A stretch of 64,000 nucleotides of DNA from Caulobacter rhizosphaerae (GTDB lineage: Bacteria > Pseudomonadota > Alphaproteobacteria > Caulobacterales > Caulobacteraceae), in NCBI RefSeq assembly GCF_010977555.1, contig NZ_CP048815.1, positions 3,216,501-3,280,500 of the forward strand, given 5' to 3'. The position numbers and the translations under genes are program-made. Below the pieces are notes generated by a model that saw only the letters and a list, made by a program, of their open reading frames with translations, made no database searches and was not told the origin of the DNA. Positions 47,284-56,332 of the stretch are shown piece by piece. The number at the start of each line of letters is the position of its first letter. Position 1 is the first letter of the stretch.

Positions 47284-47401
47284 CCTGCACGCGCCTGCGC
47301 CGTCCGGACGATGTCCGGCGGCCGCCTTCGCGCGTTGCGTCCTCGCACTCCGTTCAGCCTGCTCCGGCCGCGCCCGTCGCGCGCCGAAGGATCCAGATCC
47401 G

Positions 47402-49453
47402 ATGAAGTCTTTCCTGCTGGCTTCCACGGCCGCCCTTCTCGCCCTGCCCGCCATCGCCCTGGCCGCGCCGGACGACGCCCCGTCCGCCCGCGAGGTCAGT
47501 TCCGTCATCGTCACCGCCCGTCCCGACCCGGAGGACCCGCCCGTGGTCGCCGCTGCCCGTCGGCGCCTGTCCAAAACCCCCGGCGGCGTCACGGTGATCT
47601 CCCAGGAGTCCTACGCCAGCCGCCAGGCCCTGGCGCTGGACGACATGCTGCGCGACGCGCCCGGCGTCTACGCCCAGCGCAAGTGGGGCGGCGACGTCCG
47701 CATCTCGATCCGCGGCTCGGGCATCGGCAACGCCAGCCACAATCGCGGCCTGCTGCTGGCCCAGGACGGCGTGCCGCTGAACGAGGCCGACGGCTATGGC
47801 GACAGCCAGGTCGCCGACCCGCTGAACACCCGCTTCACCGAGGTCTATCGCGGCGGCAACGCCCTGCGCTTCGGCGGCGCCCTGCTGGGCGGGGCGATCA
47901 ACATGGTCACGCCCACGGGCCGGAACGCCGGATTCGACGAGCAGGTCCGCCTCGACGGCGGCTCCTATGGCCTGCTGCGCGAGCATGTGGCCCTGGCCCG
48001 CCAGTCCGGCGACTGGGACGTCTACGCCGCCGCCACCAACCAGACGAGCCAGGGCTGGCGCTCGCAGAGCCAGCAGAACATCCAGTTCGGGTCGCTGAAC
48101 ATCGGCCGCAGCTTCGGCGAAGATCGCGAGGTGCGCTTCGTCGTCAATGGCTCCAACATCAACCAGGAGATCCCCGGCTCGCTGACCCTGGCCCAGTTCG
48201 CCGCCAATCCACGCCAGACGGCCGCCGCCAGCGCCGCCAACGACCAGGGCCGCAACCAGCGCGGCCTGCGCGGCTCGCTGCGCACCGCCTGGCGGCTGGA
48301 CGACCACACCGTGTTCGAGGGCGCGGTCTATGCAGTGTGGAAGGACCTGGACCACCCGATCTTCCAGGTCATTGACCAGCAGAGCCGCAACTACGGCGCC
48401 TTCGGCCGGCTGGACTGGGAGGGCGTGCTGGGCGGCCTCAAGGCCGACGCCTATCTGGGCGCCTGGTATCGCCAGGGCGACCTGGATTCGGCCTTCTATA
48501 CCAACCTCAGGGGGGCTCGCGGCGCCCTGCAGTCGCTGTCGCTGCAGAACGCCAAGGCGGCCGACGTCTTCGCCGAGGGCCGGGTGTTCGCCAGGCCGCA
48601 TCTGGCCCTGGTCGGCGGCCTGACCTGGGGGATCGCCAAGCGCGACTACCGCAGCTTCGCCGTCCCCGGCGTGGCCACGACCTTCAACCTGGCCGCCGGC
48701 AAGGACTACGCCTGGGTCTCGCCGCGCGTCGGCGTGCTGTGGCAAGCCGACGACGGCTCGCAGCTTTTCGCCAACATCACCCGCTCGGTCGAACCGCCCA
48801 ACTTCAGCTCGCTGTCGCCGAACAATGTCGGCTTCGCCCCGGTGCAGGCCCAGGAAGCCTGGACGGGCGAGGTCGGGGCGCGCGGCCATCGCGGACCGTT
48901 CACCTACGACGTGACGCTCTACCGCGCCCATCTCCAGCACGAGCTGCTGCAGTTCGCGGTCGATAGCCAGCACCCGGCCTCGACCTTCAACGCCGACAGG
49001 ACCATCCACCAGGGGATCGAGGCGGCGCTGGACTGGAAGCTGACCCCGCGCTGGCGCCTGCGCCAGACCTGGACCCTGTCGGACTTCCGCTTCGACGGCG
49101 ACGCCCAGTACGGCGACAACCGCCTGCCGATCGTGCCTAAGACCTTCTACCGCGCCGAACTGCGCTACGACGACGCGCGTGGCTGGTTCGTGGCCCCGTC
49201 GGTCGAGTGGTCGGCCTCCGACCAATGGATCGATTACCAGAACACCAAGGCCGCCCCGTCCTATGCGATCCTCAACCTCAACGCCGGCTGGACGCTGAAC
49301 GACAGGGTCTCGCTGTTCCTCGACGCCCGGAACCTGGCCGACAAGGCCTATGTCTCCAACGTCCAGGCCGCCACGACCTGGACCCCGGCCACGGCCGCCG
49401 TCTGGCCCGGCGACGGCCGCTCGGTGTTCGGCGGCGTCACCGTGTCGTTCTGA
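47402..49453 (+). CDS. TonB-dependent receptor, probable copper (or copper complex) receptor
   Basis: 683 residues. Signal peptide to about residue 21 (ALAAP), SSVIVTARPD as TonB-box region, plug domain with LDDMLRDAPGVYAQRKWGGD and ISIRGSGIGN, LLAQDGVPLNEADGYGD, GAINMVTPTGR, and a barrel ending GGVTVSF. The size is that of metal or vitamin receptors rather than large glycan receptors. Metal specificity is not visible in the sequence; it is inferred from the DUF2946, PepSY, PCu(A)C and SCO genes around it. Start ATG follows GAAGGATCCAG. Confidence 0.9.
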   Translation: MKSFLLASTAALLALPAIALAAPDDAPSAREVSSVIVTARPDPEDPPVVAAARRRLSKTPGGVTVISQESYASRQALALDDMLRDAPGVYAQRKWGGDVRISIRGSGIGNASHNRGLLLAQDGVPLNEADGYGDSQVADPLNTRFTEVYRGGNALRFGGALLGGAINMVTPTGRNAGFDEQVRLDGGSYGLLREHVALARQSGDWDVYAAATNQTSQGWRSQSQQNIQFGSLNIGRSFGEDREVRFVVNGSNINQEIPGSLTLAQFAANPRQTAAASAANDQGRNQRGLRGSLRTAWRLDDHTVFEGAVYAVWKDLDHPIFQVIDQQSRNYGAFGRLDWEGVLGGLKADAYLGAWYRQGDLDSAFYTNLRGARGALQSLSLQNAKAADVFAEGRVFARPHLALVGGLTWGIAKRDYRSFAVPGVATTFNLAAGKDYAWVSPRVGVLWQADDGSQLFANITRSVEPPNFSSLSPNNVGFAPVQAQEAWTGEVGARGHRGPFTYDVTLYRAHLQHELLQFAVDSQHPASTFNADRTIHQGIEAALDWKLTPRWRLRQTWTLSDFRFDGDAQYGDNRLPIVPKTFYRAELRYDDARGWFVAPSVEWSASDQWIDYQNTKAAPSYAILNLNAGWTLNDRVSLFLDARNLADKAYVSNVQAATTWTPATAAVWPGDGRSVFGGVTVSF

Positions 49454-49458
49454 CCGCC

Positions 49459-50808
49459 ATGACCCATCCCGCCCCCTCGGAACGCCCCGCCGGCCAGGTC
49501 TACCGCGCCTTCTGGCGCTGGCACTTCTATGCCGGCCTGCTGGTGCTGCCGGTCCTGATGCTGATGGCCCTGACCGGCGGCCTCTACCTGTTCAAGACCG
49601 AGATCAGCGAGGTGCTCTACCGCCGGCTGCTGGTCGCGCCGCAAAGCGCCGCCCATGCGCCGCCCTCGGCCTGGATCGCCAGCGCCGAACGCGGCCTGGG
49701 CGGCAAGGTCCTGCAACTGGTCCCGCCGGCCCGGCCCGACCGGTCCGTGCAGATGCTGGTCCAGCGGCCCGGCGGCGAGACGCTCAGCGCCTATGTCGAT
49801 CCGCACGACGCCCGCCTGCTGGGCTCGACGCCCCAGGGCGGGGTGATGGGGACGATCAAGCGCCTGCACAGCCTCGACCTGTTCGGAACCGTCGCCAACT
49901 GGCTGGTCGAGGTCGTCGCCGGCTGGGCCATCGTCCTGGTCGCCACCGGCGTCTTCCTGTGGTGGCCGCGCGGCCAGTCAGGCGGCGTGGTCACGGTGCG
50001 CGGTCCGCCCCGCAAGCGGGTGTTCTGGCGCGACCTCCATGCGGTGACCGGCCTGTTCGCCGGCGCGGTGATCGTCTTCCTGGCGGCCACCGGCATGCCG
50101 TGGTCGGCCTTCTGGGGCCAGGAGGTCCGCAAGATCACCACCGAAGCGGGCCTCGGCCGCCCCACGCCGCCGACCGGCGGCGGACATCATGCGGTCAACG
50201 CCGAAGCCGTGCCCTGGGCGCTGCAGGGCAAGACCATGGACGGCATGGACGGCATGCAGGACATGGACCACGCCATGGCGCCGCTCGGCGTCGACGACAT
50301 CGTCGCCAGGGTCGACGCCGCCGGCCTGCCCAGGCCCTATGCGCTGTCCCTGCCCAAAGCTCCGGGCAAGGCCTGGTCGGCGGCCTTCATGCCCGATCGG
50401 ATCGAGAGCACCCGGACCCTCTATCTGGACGGACTGACCGGAAGGCCCCTGGCCGACATCGGCTACGCCGACTTCGGACCCGCGGCCAAGGCCATCGAGT
50501 GGGGCGTCGCCGTCCACCAGGGCCAGCAGTTCGGCCTGGCCAACAAGCTGGTCATGCTGGCCGGGTGCGTCGCCGTCTGGCTGCTGGGACTGTCGGCCGT
50601 GGTCATGTGGTGGAAGCGCCGGCCGAGGGGACGACTGGCCGCGCCGCCGGCTCCGGCCGACCGCCGCGCCTATGGTGGCCTGGCCCTGGTCGTCGTCCCC
50701 CTCGCCCTTCTCTACCCGCTCGTCGGCGCCTCGCTTCTGGCGGTGCTAACCCTCGACATCGCCCTGCGCCGGCTGATCCCGACCGCGCGCCTCAAGACGG
50801 AAGTTTGA
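49459..50808 (+). CDS. PepSY-domain membrane protein with Met/His-rich loop
   Basis: 449 residues starting 5 bases after the receptor stop. Four transmembrane segments: near 20-42 (FYAGLLVLPVLMLMALTGGL), 150-170 (WAIVLVATGVFLWWPRG), 195-215 and 360-385, plus a last helix near 420-440. The two PepSY regions and DLHAVTGLFAGAVIVFLAATG mark the PiuB/FepB-like iron- and copper-linked reductase family. A loop at about 260-272 (MDGMDGMQDMDHAM) is rich in Met and His and would bind Cu(I). Likely role: reduction or transfer of copper at the inner membrane. Confidence 0.88.
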   Translation: MTHPAPSERPAGQVYRAFWRWHFYAGLLVLPVLMLMALTGGLYLFKTEISEVLYRRLLVAPQSAAHAPPSAWIASAERGLGGKVLQLVPPARPDRSVQMLVQRPGGETLSAYVDPHDARLLGSTPQGGVMGTIKRLHSLDLFGTVANWLVEVVAGWAIVLVATGVFLWWPRGQSGGVVTVRGPPRKRVFWRDLHAVTGLFAGAVIVFLAATGMPWSAFWGQEVRKITTEAGLGRPTPPTGGGHHAVNAEAVPWALQGKTMDGMDGMQDMDHAMAPLGVDDIVARVDAAGLPRPYALSLPKAPGKAWSAAFMPDRIESTRTLYLDGLTGRPLADIGYADFGPAAKAIEWGVAVHQGQQFGLANKLVMLAGCVAVWLLGLSAVVMWWKRRPRGRLAAPPAPADRRAYGGLALVVVPLALLYPLVGASLLAVLTLDIALRRLIPTARLKTEV

Positions 50809-50810
50809 TC

Positions 50811-51275
50811 ATGAAGCCCTTCCTCGCTACCCTCGCCGTCACCGCCCTGGCGGTTCCCTCGCTCGCCGCCGCTGCTTTGCCAGCCGTCAAGGTCACGGAC
50901 GCCTGGTGCCGGGCCGCGCCCAAGGGCGCCCTGGCCGGAGGCTGCTACGTCACCCTGACGGCCAGCGCCGACGATCGCCTGGTCGCCGTCGAGACCACTG
51001 CGGCCGGCCGCGCCGAGATCCACACCATGTCGATGGCCGGCGGGGTGATGCGGATGCGCCAGCTGGCCGACGGCGTCGCCCTGCCGGCCGGCAAGCCCGT
51101 CGCCCTCAAGCCCGGCGCCGAGCACCTGATGCTGATCGGGCCGAAGATCGCCCTGACGCCCGGCGCCAAGGTCGCCCTGACCCTGCGCTTCAAGTCCGCG
51201 CCGCCCGTTACCGTGACCGCGCCGGTCAAGACCGCGCCGACGCCGGCCATGAGCATGCCGATGGGAGGCCACTGA
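50811..51275 (+). CDS. PCu(A)C-type periplasmic copper chaperone
   Basis: 154 residues with a signal peptide (ending SLAAAALPA). The mature domain has the H-x10-M...HxM copper site: His71 in AEIHTMSM, Met82 in RMRQ, then His105 and Met107 in AEHLMLIG. The C-terminal MSMPMGGH adds Met and His. The protein carries Cu(I) in the periplasm and donates it to cytochrome oxidase CuA or to SCO. Two bases follow the PepSY stop; its own stop overlaps the next start (TGATG). Confidence 0.93.
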   Translation: MKPFLATLAVTALAVPSLAAAALPAVKVTDAWCRAAPKGALAGGCYVTLTASADDRLVAVETTAAGRAEIHTMSMAGGVMRMRQLADGVALPAGKPVALKPGAEHLMLIGPKIALTPGAKVALTLRFKSAPPVTVTAPVKTAPTPAMSMPMGGH

Positions 51276-51856
51276 TGACCTCGTGGAAAGCCGCCGCCCT
51301 CGCCGCGATCCTGGTCTGCGCCCCCCTCGCCGCCTGCGACAAGCCCGCCGAGCACGCCAGCCAAAGCTCGACGGTCCAGATCGGCGGTCCGTTCCAGCTG
51401 GTCGACATGAACGGACGGCCGGTCACCGAGAAGACGCTGCTGGGCAAGCCCACGGCGATCTTCTTCGGCTTCACCTACTGCCCCGAGGTCTGCCCGACCA
51501 CCATGGCCGAGATGACCGCCTGGCTGAAGGCGCTGGGACCGGAGGCCGACAAGCTGAACGTGGTCTTCGTCTCGGTCGATCCCGAGCGCGACACCCCCGA
51601 ACAGCTGAAGCTCTACCTGTCCAACTTCGACCGCCGCATCCAGGGCTTCACCGGCACGCCGGAGAACATCGCCAAGACCGCCAAGGCCTATCGCGTCTAC
51701 TACCAGAAGGTGGCGACGGACGGCGGCGGCTACACGCTGGACCATTCCTCGGCGACCTACCTGTTCGACGCCCAGGGCCGGTTCGTCGAGCCGATCGGCT
51801 ATGGCGGCCCGCCTGAGCGCGGCCTGGGCCAGTTGAGGGCCTTGCTGAAGGGATAA
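51275..51856 (+). CDS. SCO1/SenC family copper-insertion protein
   Basis: 193 residues with a lipoprotein-type signal (LVCAPLAAC, Cys21). The thioredoxin-fold domain has the CxxxC copper site FTYCPEVCPTT (Cys69, Cys73) and the distal ligand His157 (TLDHSSATYLF). SCO proteins insert Cu into the CuA centre of cytochrome oxidase or reduce its cysteines. Last gene of the copper cluster, overlapping the PCu(A)C stop by one base. No oxidase genes are in the window, so the client lies elsewhere. Confidence 0.95.
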   Translation: MTSWKAAALAAILVCAPLAACDKPAEHASQSSTVQIGGPFQLVDMNGRPVTEKTLLGKPTAIFFGFTYCPEVCPTTMAEMTAWLKALGPEADKLNVVFVSVDPERDTPEQLKLYLSNFDRRIQGFTGTPENIAKTAKAYRVYYQKVATDGGGYTLDHSSATYLFDAQGRFVEPIGYGGPPERGLGQLRALLKG

Positions 51857-51875
51857 GTCACAGGAGGGAGGAAGG

Positions 51876-51949
51876 TGGAGGCCCGGCCCGGAATCGAACC
51901 GGGGTGCACGGATTTGCAATCCGCTGCGTCACCACTCCGCCACCGGGCC
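51876..51949 (-). tRNA. tRNA-Cys (anticodon GCA)
   Basis: 74 bases including an encoded CCA. Acceptor stem GGCCCGG/CCGGGCC, discriminator U, TTGCAAA anticodon loop with GCA flanked by GCGGA/TCCG-type arm, and T-loop GGTTCGATTCC. Discriminator U73 agrees with cysteine identity. It lies alone after the copper cluster. Confidence 0.97.
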
Positions 51950-52036
51950 ATCCGGGTCAACGCAAGCTGCGTCGGCGAAGAGGTCGGTTCGAATACAGGA
52001 GCCCGCCGCCCTAGGCAATGGCCATCAAGCTGTTGA

Positions 52037-53128
52037 TCACCAGGGTTTCTCGAGCAGCAGCGCCTTGGTCAGGAAGGCCTGGTCCTGCCCGGCCACGCTT
52101 AGGCCCGCCGCGCCGAACAGGGCCGGCAGGTCCGCCTGAGCGTAGGTCGAATAATAGGGCTCGTGGAAATAGGCCGGGAACGCCTCTAGCAGCCGCGACA
52201 GGTCGGGCTCGTCGATCGGCTGGACCGAATCGGCGAAGGCCAGCACGCCGCCGGGCTTGAGCACCCGAGCGATCTCGGCGGCCACCACGGGACGCACCCG
52301 CGGCGGCAGCTCGTGGAACAGGTAGACGCAGGTCACGGCATCCAGGCTGGCGTCGGCGAACGGCAGGTGCTCGGCGTTGGCCTGCAACCCACCCCGCCCC
52401 GAGCGGCTGCGGGCGGCGGCCAGATAGGCCCGCGACAGGTCCAGGCCGGCGATCGCCGCGCGAGGAAAGGCCGCGTCCAGGTCGGCCAGGAAGGCGCCCG
52501 AACCGCAGGCCAGGTCGACCACCTTGAGCCTGCGCTGGTCCTGGCCGCGCCAGCGGCGGGCCAGCAGCGACAGGGCCCGGCGGCGCATGGCCCCGGCCGC
52601 GCCGGAGAACAGCGCCTCGACCTGGGCCTCGTAGCGGCGGGCGCTGGCGTCGGTGAACCAGCCGCCGGACTGGTAGTGGAAGTTCTGCCGGTAGTAGTTG
52701 GGATAGCCCTCGGTTCCGGCTTCGTCGCGCACCTCCACCCCGTCGCCTCGGCGGCGACGCTGGTCGACGGCGCGGGCGTCGGCGATGACGTCCAGGGCCT
52801 GGCGGAAGGCGTCGGCGGGGTTGCGGGGTCCATCCCCGGTCGGCGGATAGAGGCCGGCGGCGACGTCGGCGGCGTCCTTGTCAAAGGCGGTCAGATAGGC
52901 CTTGCGCAGCCGGGCGGCCGAGACGGGCGGGCCCTGCGGCTCGAACCGGGCCTTGGCCTCGCCGCGCGTCGGCTGGGCCAGGGCGCGTGTGACGCTCCCG
53001 GCGGCGGTCCACCAGGCGGCCTTGACCGCCGCCCGGGCCCGCTGGCTGGCGCCGTCCAACGTGAAGGCGCCGCGCCCCTTCGGGATGGCCTCCCGGGGCT
53101 CGCCCGACTTGCCGGATCGCTCGTCCAT
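52037..53128 (-). CDS. Class I SAM-dependent methyltransferase of unknown substrate
   Basis: 363 residues from the ATG at 53128 (GGGAGACGG upstream). An N-terminal region of about 150 residues, partly disordered, contains YPNYYRQNFHYQSGGWFTD. The Rossmann domain follows: LKVVDLACGSGAFLADLD (motif I, about 202-219), AGLDLSRAYLA, ANAEHLPFADASLDAVTC and ARVLKPGGVLAFADS. The YPxYY...FHYQxGGW segment is typical of a conserved family of small-molecule or lipid methyltransferases, but the substrate is not known. Transcribed opposite to the copper cluster. Confidence 0.82.
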   Translation of the reverse strand: MDERSGKSGEPREAIPKGRGAFTLDGASQRARAAVKAAWWTAAGSVTRALAQPTRGEAKARFEPQGPPVSAARLRKAYLTAFDKDAADVAAGLYPPTGDGPRNPADAFRQALDVIADARAVDQRRRRGDGVEVRDEAGTEGYPNYYRQNFHYQSGGWFTDASARRYEAQVEALFSGAAGAMRRRALSLLARRWRGQDQRRLKVVDLACGSGAFLADLDAAFPRAAIAGLDLSRAYLAAARSRSGRGGLQANAEHLPFADASLDAVTCVYLFHELPPRVRPVVAAEIARVLKPGGVLAFADSVQPIDEPDLSRLLEAFPAYFHEPYYSTYAQADLPALFGAAGLSVAGQDQAFLTKALLLEKPW

Positions 53129-53167
53129 GACCGTCTCCCGGACGGCTGCTCGTGGAGGAGGACCGTC

Positions 53168-54394
53168 CTACCGCGAAAACACGCCGACCAGTTCAATATG
53201 GGGCGACCACAGGAACTGGTCCACCGGCAAGACCCGCTCCAGGCGGAAACCGGCGTCGGTCAGCACCTTGGCGTCGCGGGCGAAGGTGGCGGGATTGCAC
53301 GAGACGCCGACCACGCGGGCCACCTTGGACTTGGCGATCTCGACATGCTGCTCGAAGGCCCCGGCCCGGGGCGGGTCGAGCACGGCGACGTCGACCTTGT
53401 TCAGCTCGGTCGACAGCACCGGCCGGCGGGTCAGATCGCGGGCCTCGGCGGTGATCGCCTTCAGCCCGTTGGCCGTGCCCAGCGCCCCCTTCAGGGCGGC
53501 GATGGCGGGCGCCGAGCTGTCGGCGGCGTGGACGCTGCCCACCTCGGCCAGCCGGAAGGTGAAGGTGCCCACGCCGCTGAACAGGTCGACGATCCGCGAC
53601 GCGCCCCGGGCCGCCTCGACCGCGAACTCGACCATGGCCTTCTCGGCCTGGGGCACGGCTTGGAGAAAGCTCCCGGCCGGCAGGGCGACCACGGCCGGAC
53701 CCAGCTTCACCATCGGCTGGCGGGCCATGTAGATCATCTCGCCGGCCATGGTGACCCGGGCGAAGTCGTGCTCGCCGGCGATCATGGCGGCGCGGACCCT
53801 GGCGTCGGCCGACAGCCCGCCGCTCTTGGCCTCGACGCCGGTGACGTCGATGTCCAGCCCCGTGGCGGTCAGGGTCACGTGCAGCGTCGGGGCCGACTTG
53901 GGATGTTCCAGGAACGGCGCGGCCAGCCGGGCCAAGGCCGGAAAGGCCGCGACCAGCTTGGGGTTTGACACCGGGCAGGTCTCGATCCGGGCCAGGTTCC
54001 ACGACCGGCGCTCCTTGAAGCCCAGTCGGGCGCCGCCCTTGCCGCCCCGGGCGTGCAGCGCCACGCGACGGCGCGAGGCCGGCGGCGAGGCGAAGGTCGG
54101 CAAGACCTCGGTTTCCAGTCCCTCGCGGGCCAGCTGGAACCGCACCTGCTCGCGCTTCCACTCCAGATAGGGCGCGGCGTCCCAGTGCTGGAAGGCGCAG
54201 CCGCCGCAGACGCCGAAGTGCGGGCATGGCGGCAGGACGCGGTCGGGGCTGGGCTCCAGCACCTCGACCAGTTCGCCGCGAGCGCCGGTCATCTCGGCGG
54301 TGATCCGCTCGCCCGGCAGGGTCAGGGGGACGAAAGAGCCCTCGGCGATGCCGTCGCCCTGGGCGCCGACCGCCTGGATCCTCAGTTCACGCAT
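53168..54394 (-). CDS. RNA (uracil-5-)-methyltransferase, TrmA/RumA family
   Basis: 408 residues. N-terminal TRAM-like strand region (GDGIAEGSFVPLTLPGE), then Fe-S ligands CPHFGVCGGCAFQHW (about 60-74) with a further Cys in IETCPVSN, and the catalytic SAM domain with DLFSGVGTFTF, VLDPPRAG and the nucleophile Cys366 in GVSCNPATF. The Cys pattern is that of RlmD-type enzymes that make m5U in 23S rRNA; which uridine is modified cannot be read. Start ATG 54394 begins right at the TRAM region. Same strand as the upstream-neighbouring methyltransferase gene, 40 bases away. Confidence 0.9.
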   Translation of the reverse strand: MRELRIQAVGAQGDGIAEGSFVPLTLPGERITAEMTGARGELVEVLEPSPDRVLPPCPHFGVCGGCAFQHWDAAPYLEWKREQVRFQLAREGLETEVLPTFASPPASRRRVALHARGGKGGARLGFKERRSWNLARIETCPVSNPKLVAAFPALARLAAPFLEHPKSAPTLHVTLTATGLDIDVTGVEAKSGGLSADARVRAAMIAGEHDFARVTMAGEMIYMARQPMVKLGPAVVALPAGSFLQAVPQAEKAMVEFAVEAARGASRIVDLFSGVGTFTFRLAEVGSVHAADSSAPAIAALKGALGTANGLKAITAEARDLTRRPVLSTELNKVDVAVLDPPRAGAFEQHVEIAKSKVARVVGVSCNPATFARDAKVLTDAGFRLERVLPVDQFLWSPHIELVGVFSR

Positions 54395-54644
54395 GGACAG
54401 TCCAATTCGACAGGCGGAACCTTCACCGGTCCGCGCCATTTCTGTTATGATGTTCGGGACGGCGCCCGCCATGCCCGCGCCACGATCGACACGGACAAGA
54501 TTTCGGACGCTCCCATAGCCTATTCGGAGCGAATGCGCGTGAACGAAGATGAACGGGTCGCTCAACAGCCATTCATCAAAGGCTTGGCAATTTAGACGTT
54601 AAGGCGGGTCCGACTCTCGGCGGCCCCGGTCGGAGGAGTTTCTC

Positions 54645-55295
54645 ATGATGTTCAAGACCGTTCTCGGCGTCGCCGCCGCGGCCGCCCTCGCCGGCGCGCT
54701 GGCCCCGACGATGGCCTCGGCCCAGGCCTATGGCGCCTATGGCAACGCCGGCGCCTACGGCGGTGGCGGCGCTTATGACAATAACGGCTACTATTACGAT
54801 CCCTGCCGCCGCAGCACGACGCAGCGCGGCACGGGCGGCGGCCTGGCCGGGGCCGGCATCGGCGCCGCCATCGGCAGCGGCGTGGCCGCCAAGGGCGCCC
54901 GCACCGAAGGCGCCGTGCTCGGCGGCGTGCTCGGCGCGATCGCCGGTTCGGCCATCGGCCGCAACTCGGCGGCCTGCTCGCCGGGCGCCGCCCCGCCGCC
55001 GCCGCCTCCCCCGTCCTACAACCAGGGCGCCTACAACCAGCCCTATGACAACAGCTATGACCGCGGCTACGAGGATCGCGGCTATTCCGGGCGTTACGAG
55101 GACAGCCGCTATGGCGATCGTCGCGACGGCTACACCTACGAGTCCGAACGCTCCTACAGCGTGACCGACAGCCGCGCCGACGCCAACGGCTGCACCTTGG
55201 CCGAAAGCCCGATCTACCTGCCCGACGGCCGCACCCAGAAGCGCTTCGTCCGCGTCTGCCCCGACGCCTCGGGCCGCTACCAGGTCGTCGACTAG
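54645..55295 (+). CDS. Glycine-zipper envelope protein
   Basis: 216 residues, strong ribosome-binding site (GGAGGAG). Signal peptide to about residue 27 (MASAQ). A Tyr/Gly-rich stretch (residues 28-52) leads to a glycine-zipper segment (GGGLAGAGIGAAIGSGVAA, then GGVLGAIAGSAIGR), which probably inserts or packs against the outer membrane as in 17-kDa surface antigen relatives. The second half is Pro-rich, then rich in Tyr, Asp and Arg, and ends with a small Cys-containing domain (NGCTLAESPIYLPDG, FVRVCPD). Monocistronic with its own terminator. Confidence 0.85.
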   Translation: MMFKTVLGVAAAAALAGALAPTMASAQAYGAYGNAGAYGGGGAYDNNGYYYDPCRRSTTQRGTGGGLAGAGIGAAIGSGVAAKGARTEGAVLGGVLGAIAGSAIGRNSAACSPGAAPPPPPPPSYNQGAYNQPYDNSYDRGYEDRGYSGRYEDSRYGDRRDGYTYESERSYSVTDSRADANGCTLAESPIYLPDGRTQKRFVRVCPDASGRYQVVD

Positions 55296-55326
55296 GCGAT
55301 CCGAGGTTTCAGTCGAACCAAATGGG

Positions 55327-55358
55327 AGCCGCCGGCGTTCGCGCCGGCGGCTTTCCTT
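55327..55358 (+). terminator. Rho-independent terminator of the glycine-zipper gene
   Basis: AGCCGCCGGCG-TTCG-CGCCGGCGGCT, an 11-base stem with a TTCG loop, followed by TTCCTTT. About 30 bases past the stop. Confidence 0.88.
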
Positions 55359-55387
55359 TGGCCTAAGGCTGGCTAGCGAATGGCCGT

Positions 55388-55468
55388 CGTCCTTAGACAG
55401 GCTCAGGATGAGGACCAATGCTCCAATCGTAGCCGTAGAAAACCTCATCCTGAGCTTGTCGAAGGACG
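55388..55468. repeat. Palindromic intergenic repeat, family 4 (copy 2)
   Basis: CGTCCTTAGACAGGCTCAGG is matched in inverted form by CCTGAGCTTGTCGAAGGACG after a 30-base loop. The core CTCAGGATGAGG is shared with copies at 36908, 57788 and 61691. Lies between convergent genes. Confidence 0.82.
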
Positions 55469-55494
55469 AGGTTTCGCTTCCGAAGCTCGATTGA

Positions 55495-56232
55495 TCAGCC
55501 TTGATCCTTCACCGCCCACAGCAGGTGCTCGACCTGGCCATCGCCGCCGGCGATCGGGCTGGGGGCAAGGCCTCTGACCGTCCAGCCGGCCGCCTCGACG
55601 AAGGCTGAAACCGAGGCGATGCAGTCGGCGATGATCGCCGGATCCTTGACCAGTCCGCCCTTGCCCACCCGGTCGCGACCTGCCTCGAACTGCGGCTTGA
55701 TCAGGCTGACCAGGTCGGCGCCCGCCGCGGCCAGGTCCAGGGCCACGGGCAGACACTTCTCCACCGAGATGAAGCTGACGTCGCTGACCACCAGGCTGGG
55801 CGCCTCATCCAGATGCCCCTCGTCCAGCGCCCGGGCGTCGACGCCGGAACGGTCGACCACCCGCGGATCGGCGGCGATGCGCGGATGCAGCTGCTCGCGG
55901 CCGACATCGACGGCATAGACCTTGGCCGCGCCCTTGGACAGCAGCACCTCGGTGAAGCCGCCAGTCGAGGCCCCGACGTCCAGGGCGACCTTGCCCTCGA
56001 CGGTGATCGGCCAAAGCTCCAGGGCGTGGGCCAGCTTCAGGGCGCCGCGCCCAACCCACGGGAAGGCAGCGACGCCTTCCAGCACGGCGGTCGGCTCCAG
56101 TTCCTGCGAGGGCTTGGTCACCAGCTTGCCGTCGGCCTTGACCGCCCCGGCCTCGATGGCGGCGCGGGCCTTGGCCCGGCTGTCGAACAGGCCGGACTCG
56201 ACCAGCAGGATGTCGGCGCGTTTGCGTTTCAT
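55495..56232 (-). CDS. tlyA: TlyA-family rRNA 2'-O-methyltransferase
   Basis: 245 residues. N-terminal S4 RNA-binding domain (RADILLVESGLFDSRAKARA...GAVKADGK), then the FtsJ-like SAM domain: GRGALKLAHALE, VALDVGASTGGFTEVLL (about 82-98), VVSDVSFIS and LIKPQFEAGRDRVGKGG. Family members 2'-O-methylate 16S and 23S rRNA cytidines (and were first named haemolysins). The length and the K-D-K-E-type residues (KLAHAL, DVSF, KPQFE) are normal. Divergent from the amidase gene with a 100-base spacer. Confidence 0.93.
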   Translation of the reverse strand: MKRKRADILLVESGLFDSRAKARAAIEAGAVKADGKLVTKPSQELEPTAVLEGVAAFPWVGRGALKLAHALELWPITVEGKVALDVGASTGGFTEVLLSKGAAKVYAVDVGREQLHPRIAADPRVVDRSGVDARALDEGHLDEAPSLVVSDVSFISVEKCLPVALDLAAAGADLVSLIKPQFEAGRDRVGKGGLVKDPAIIADCIASVSAFVEAAGWTVRGLAPSPIAGGDGQVEHLLWAVKDQG

Positions 56233-56332
56233 CGGCGGGCTGTAGCACGACTTGCGGCCGGCGCGCCTTCCGGTTCACAGTGATCGGCGTTCACCGACGC
56301 GCCCGAGACGTCGGGACGCCCGAGGAAACCCG

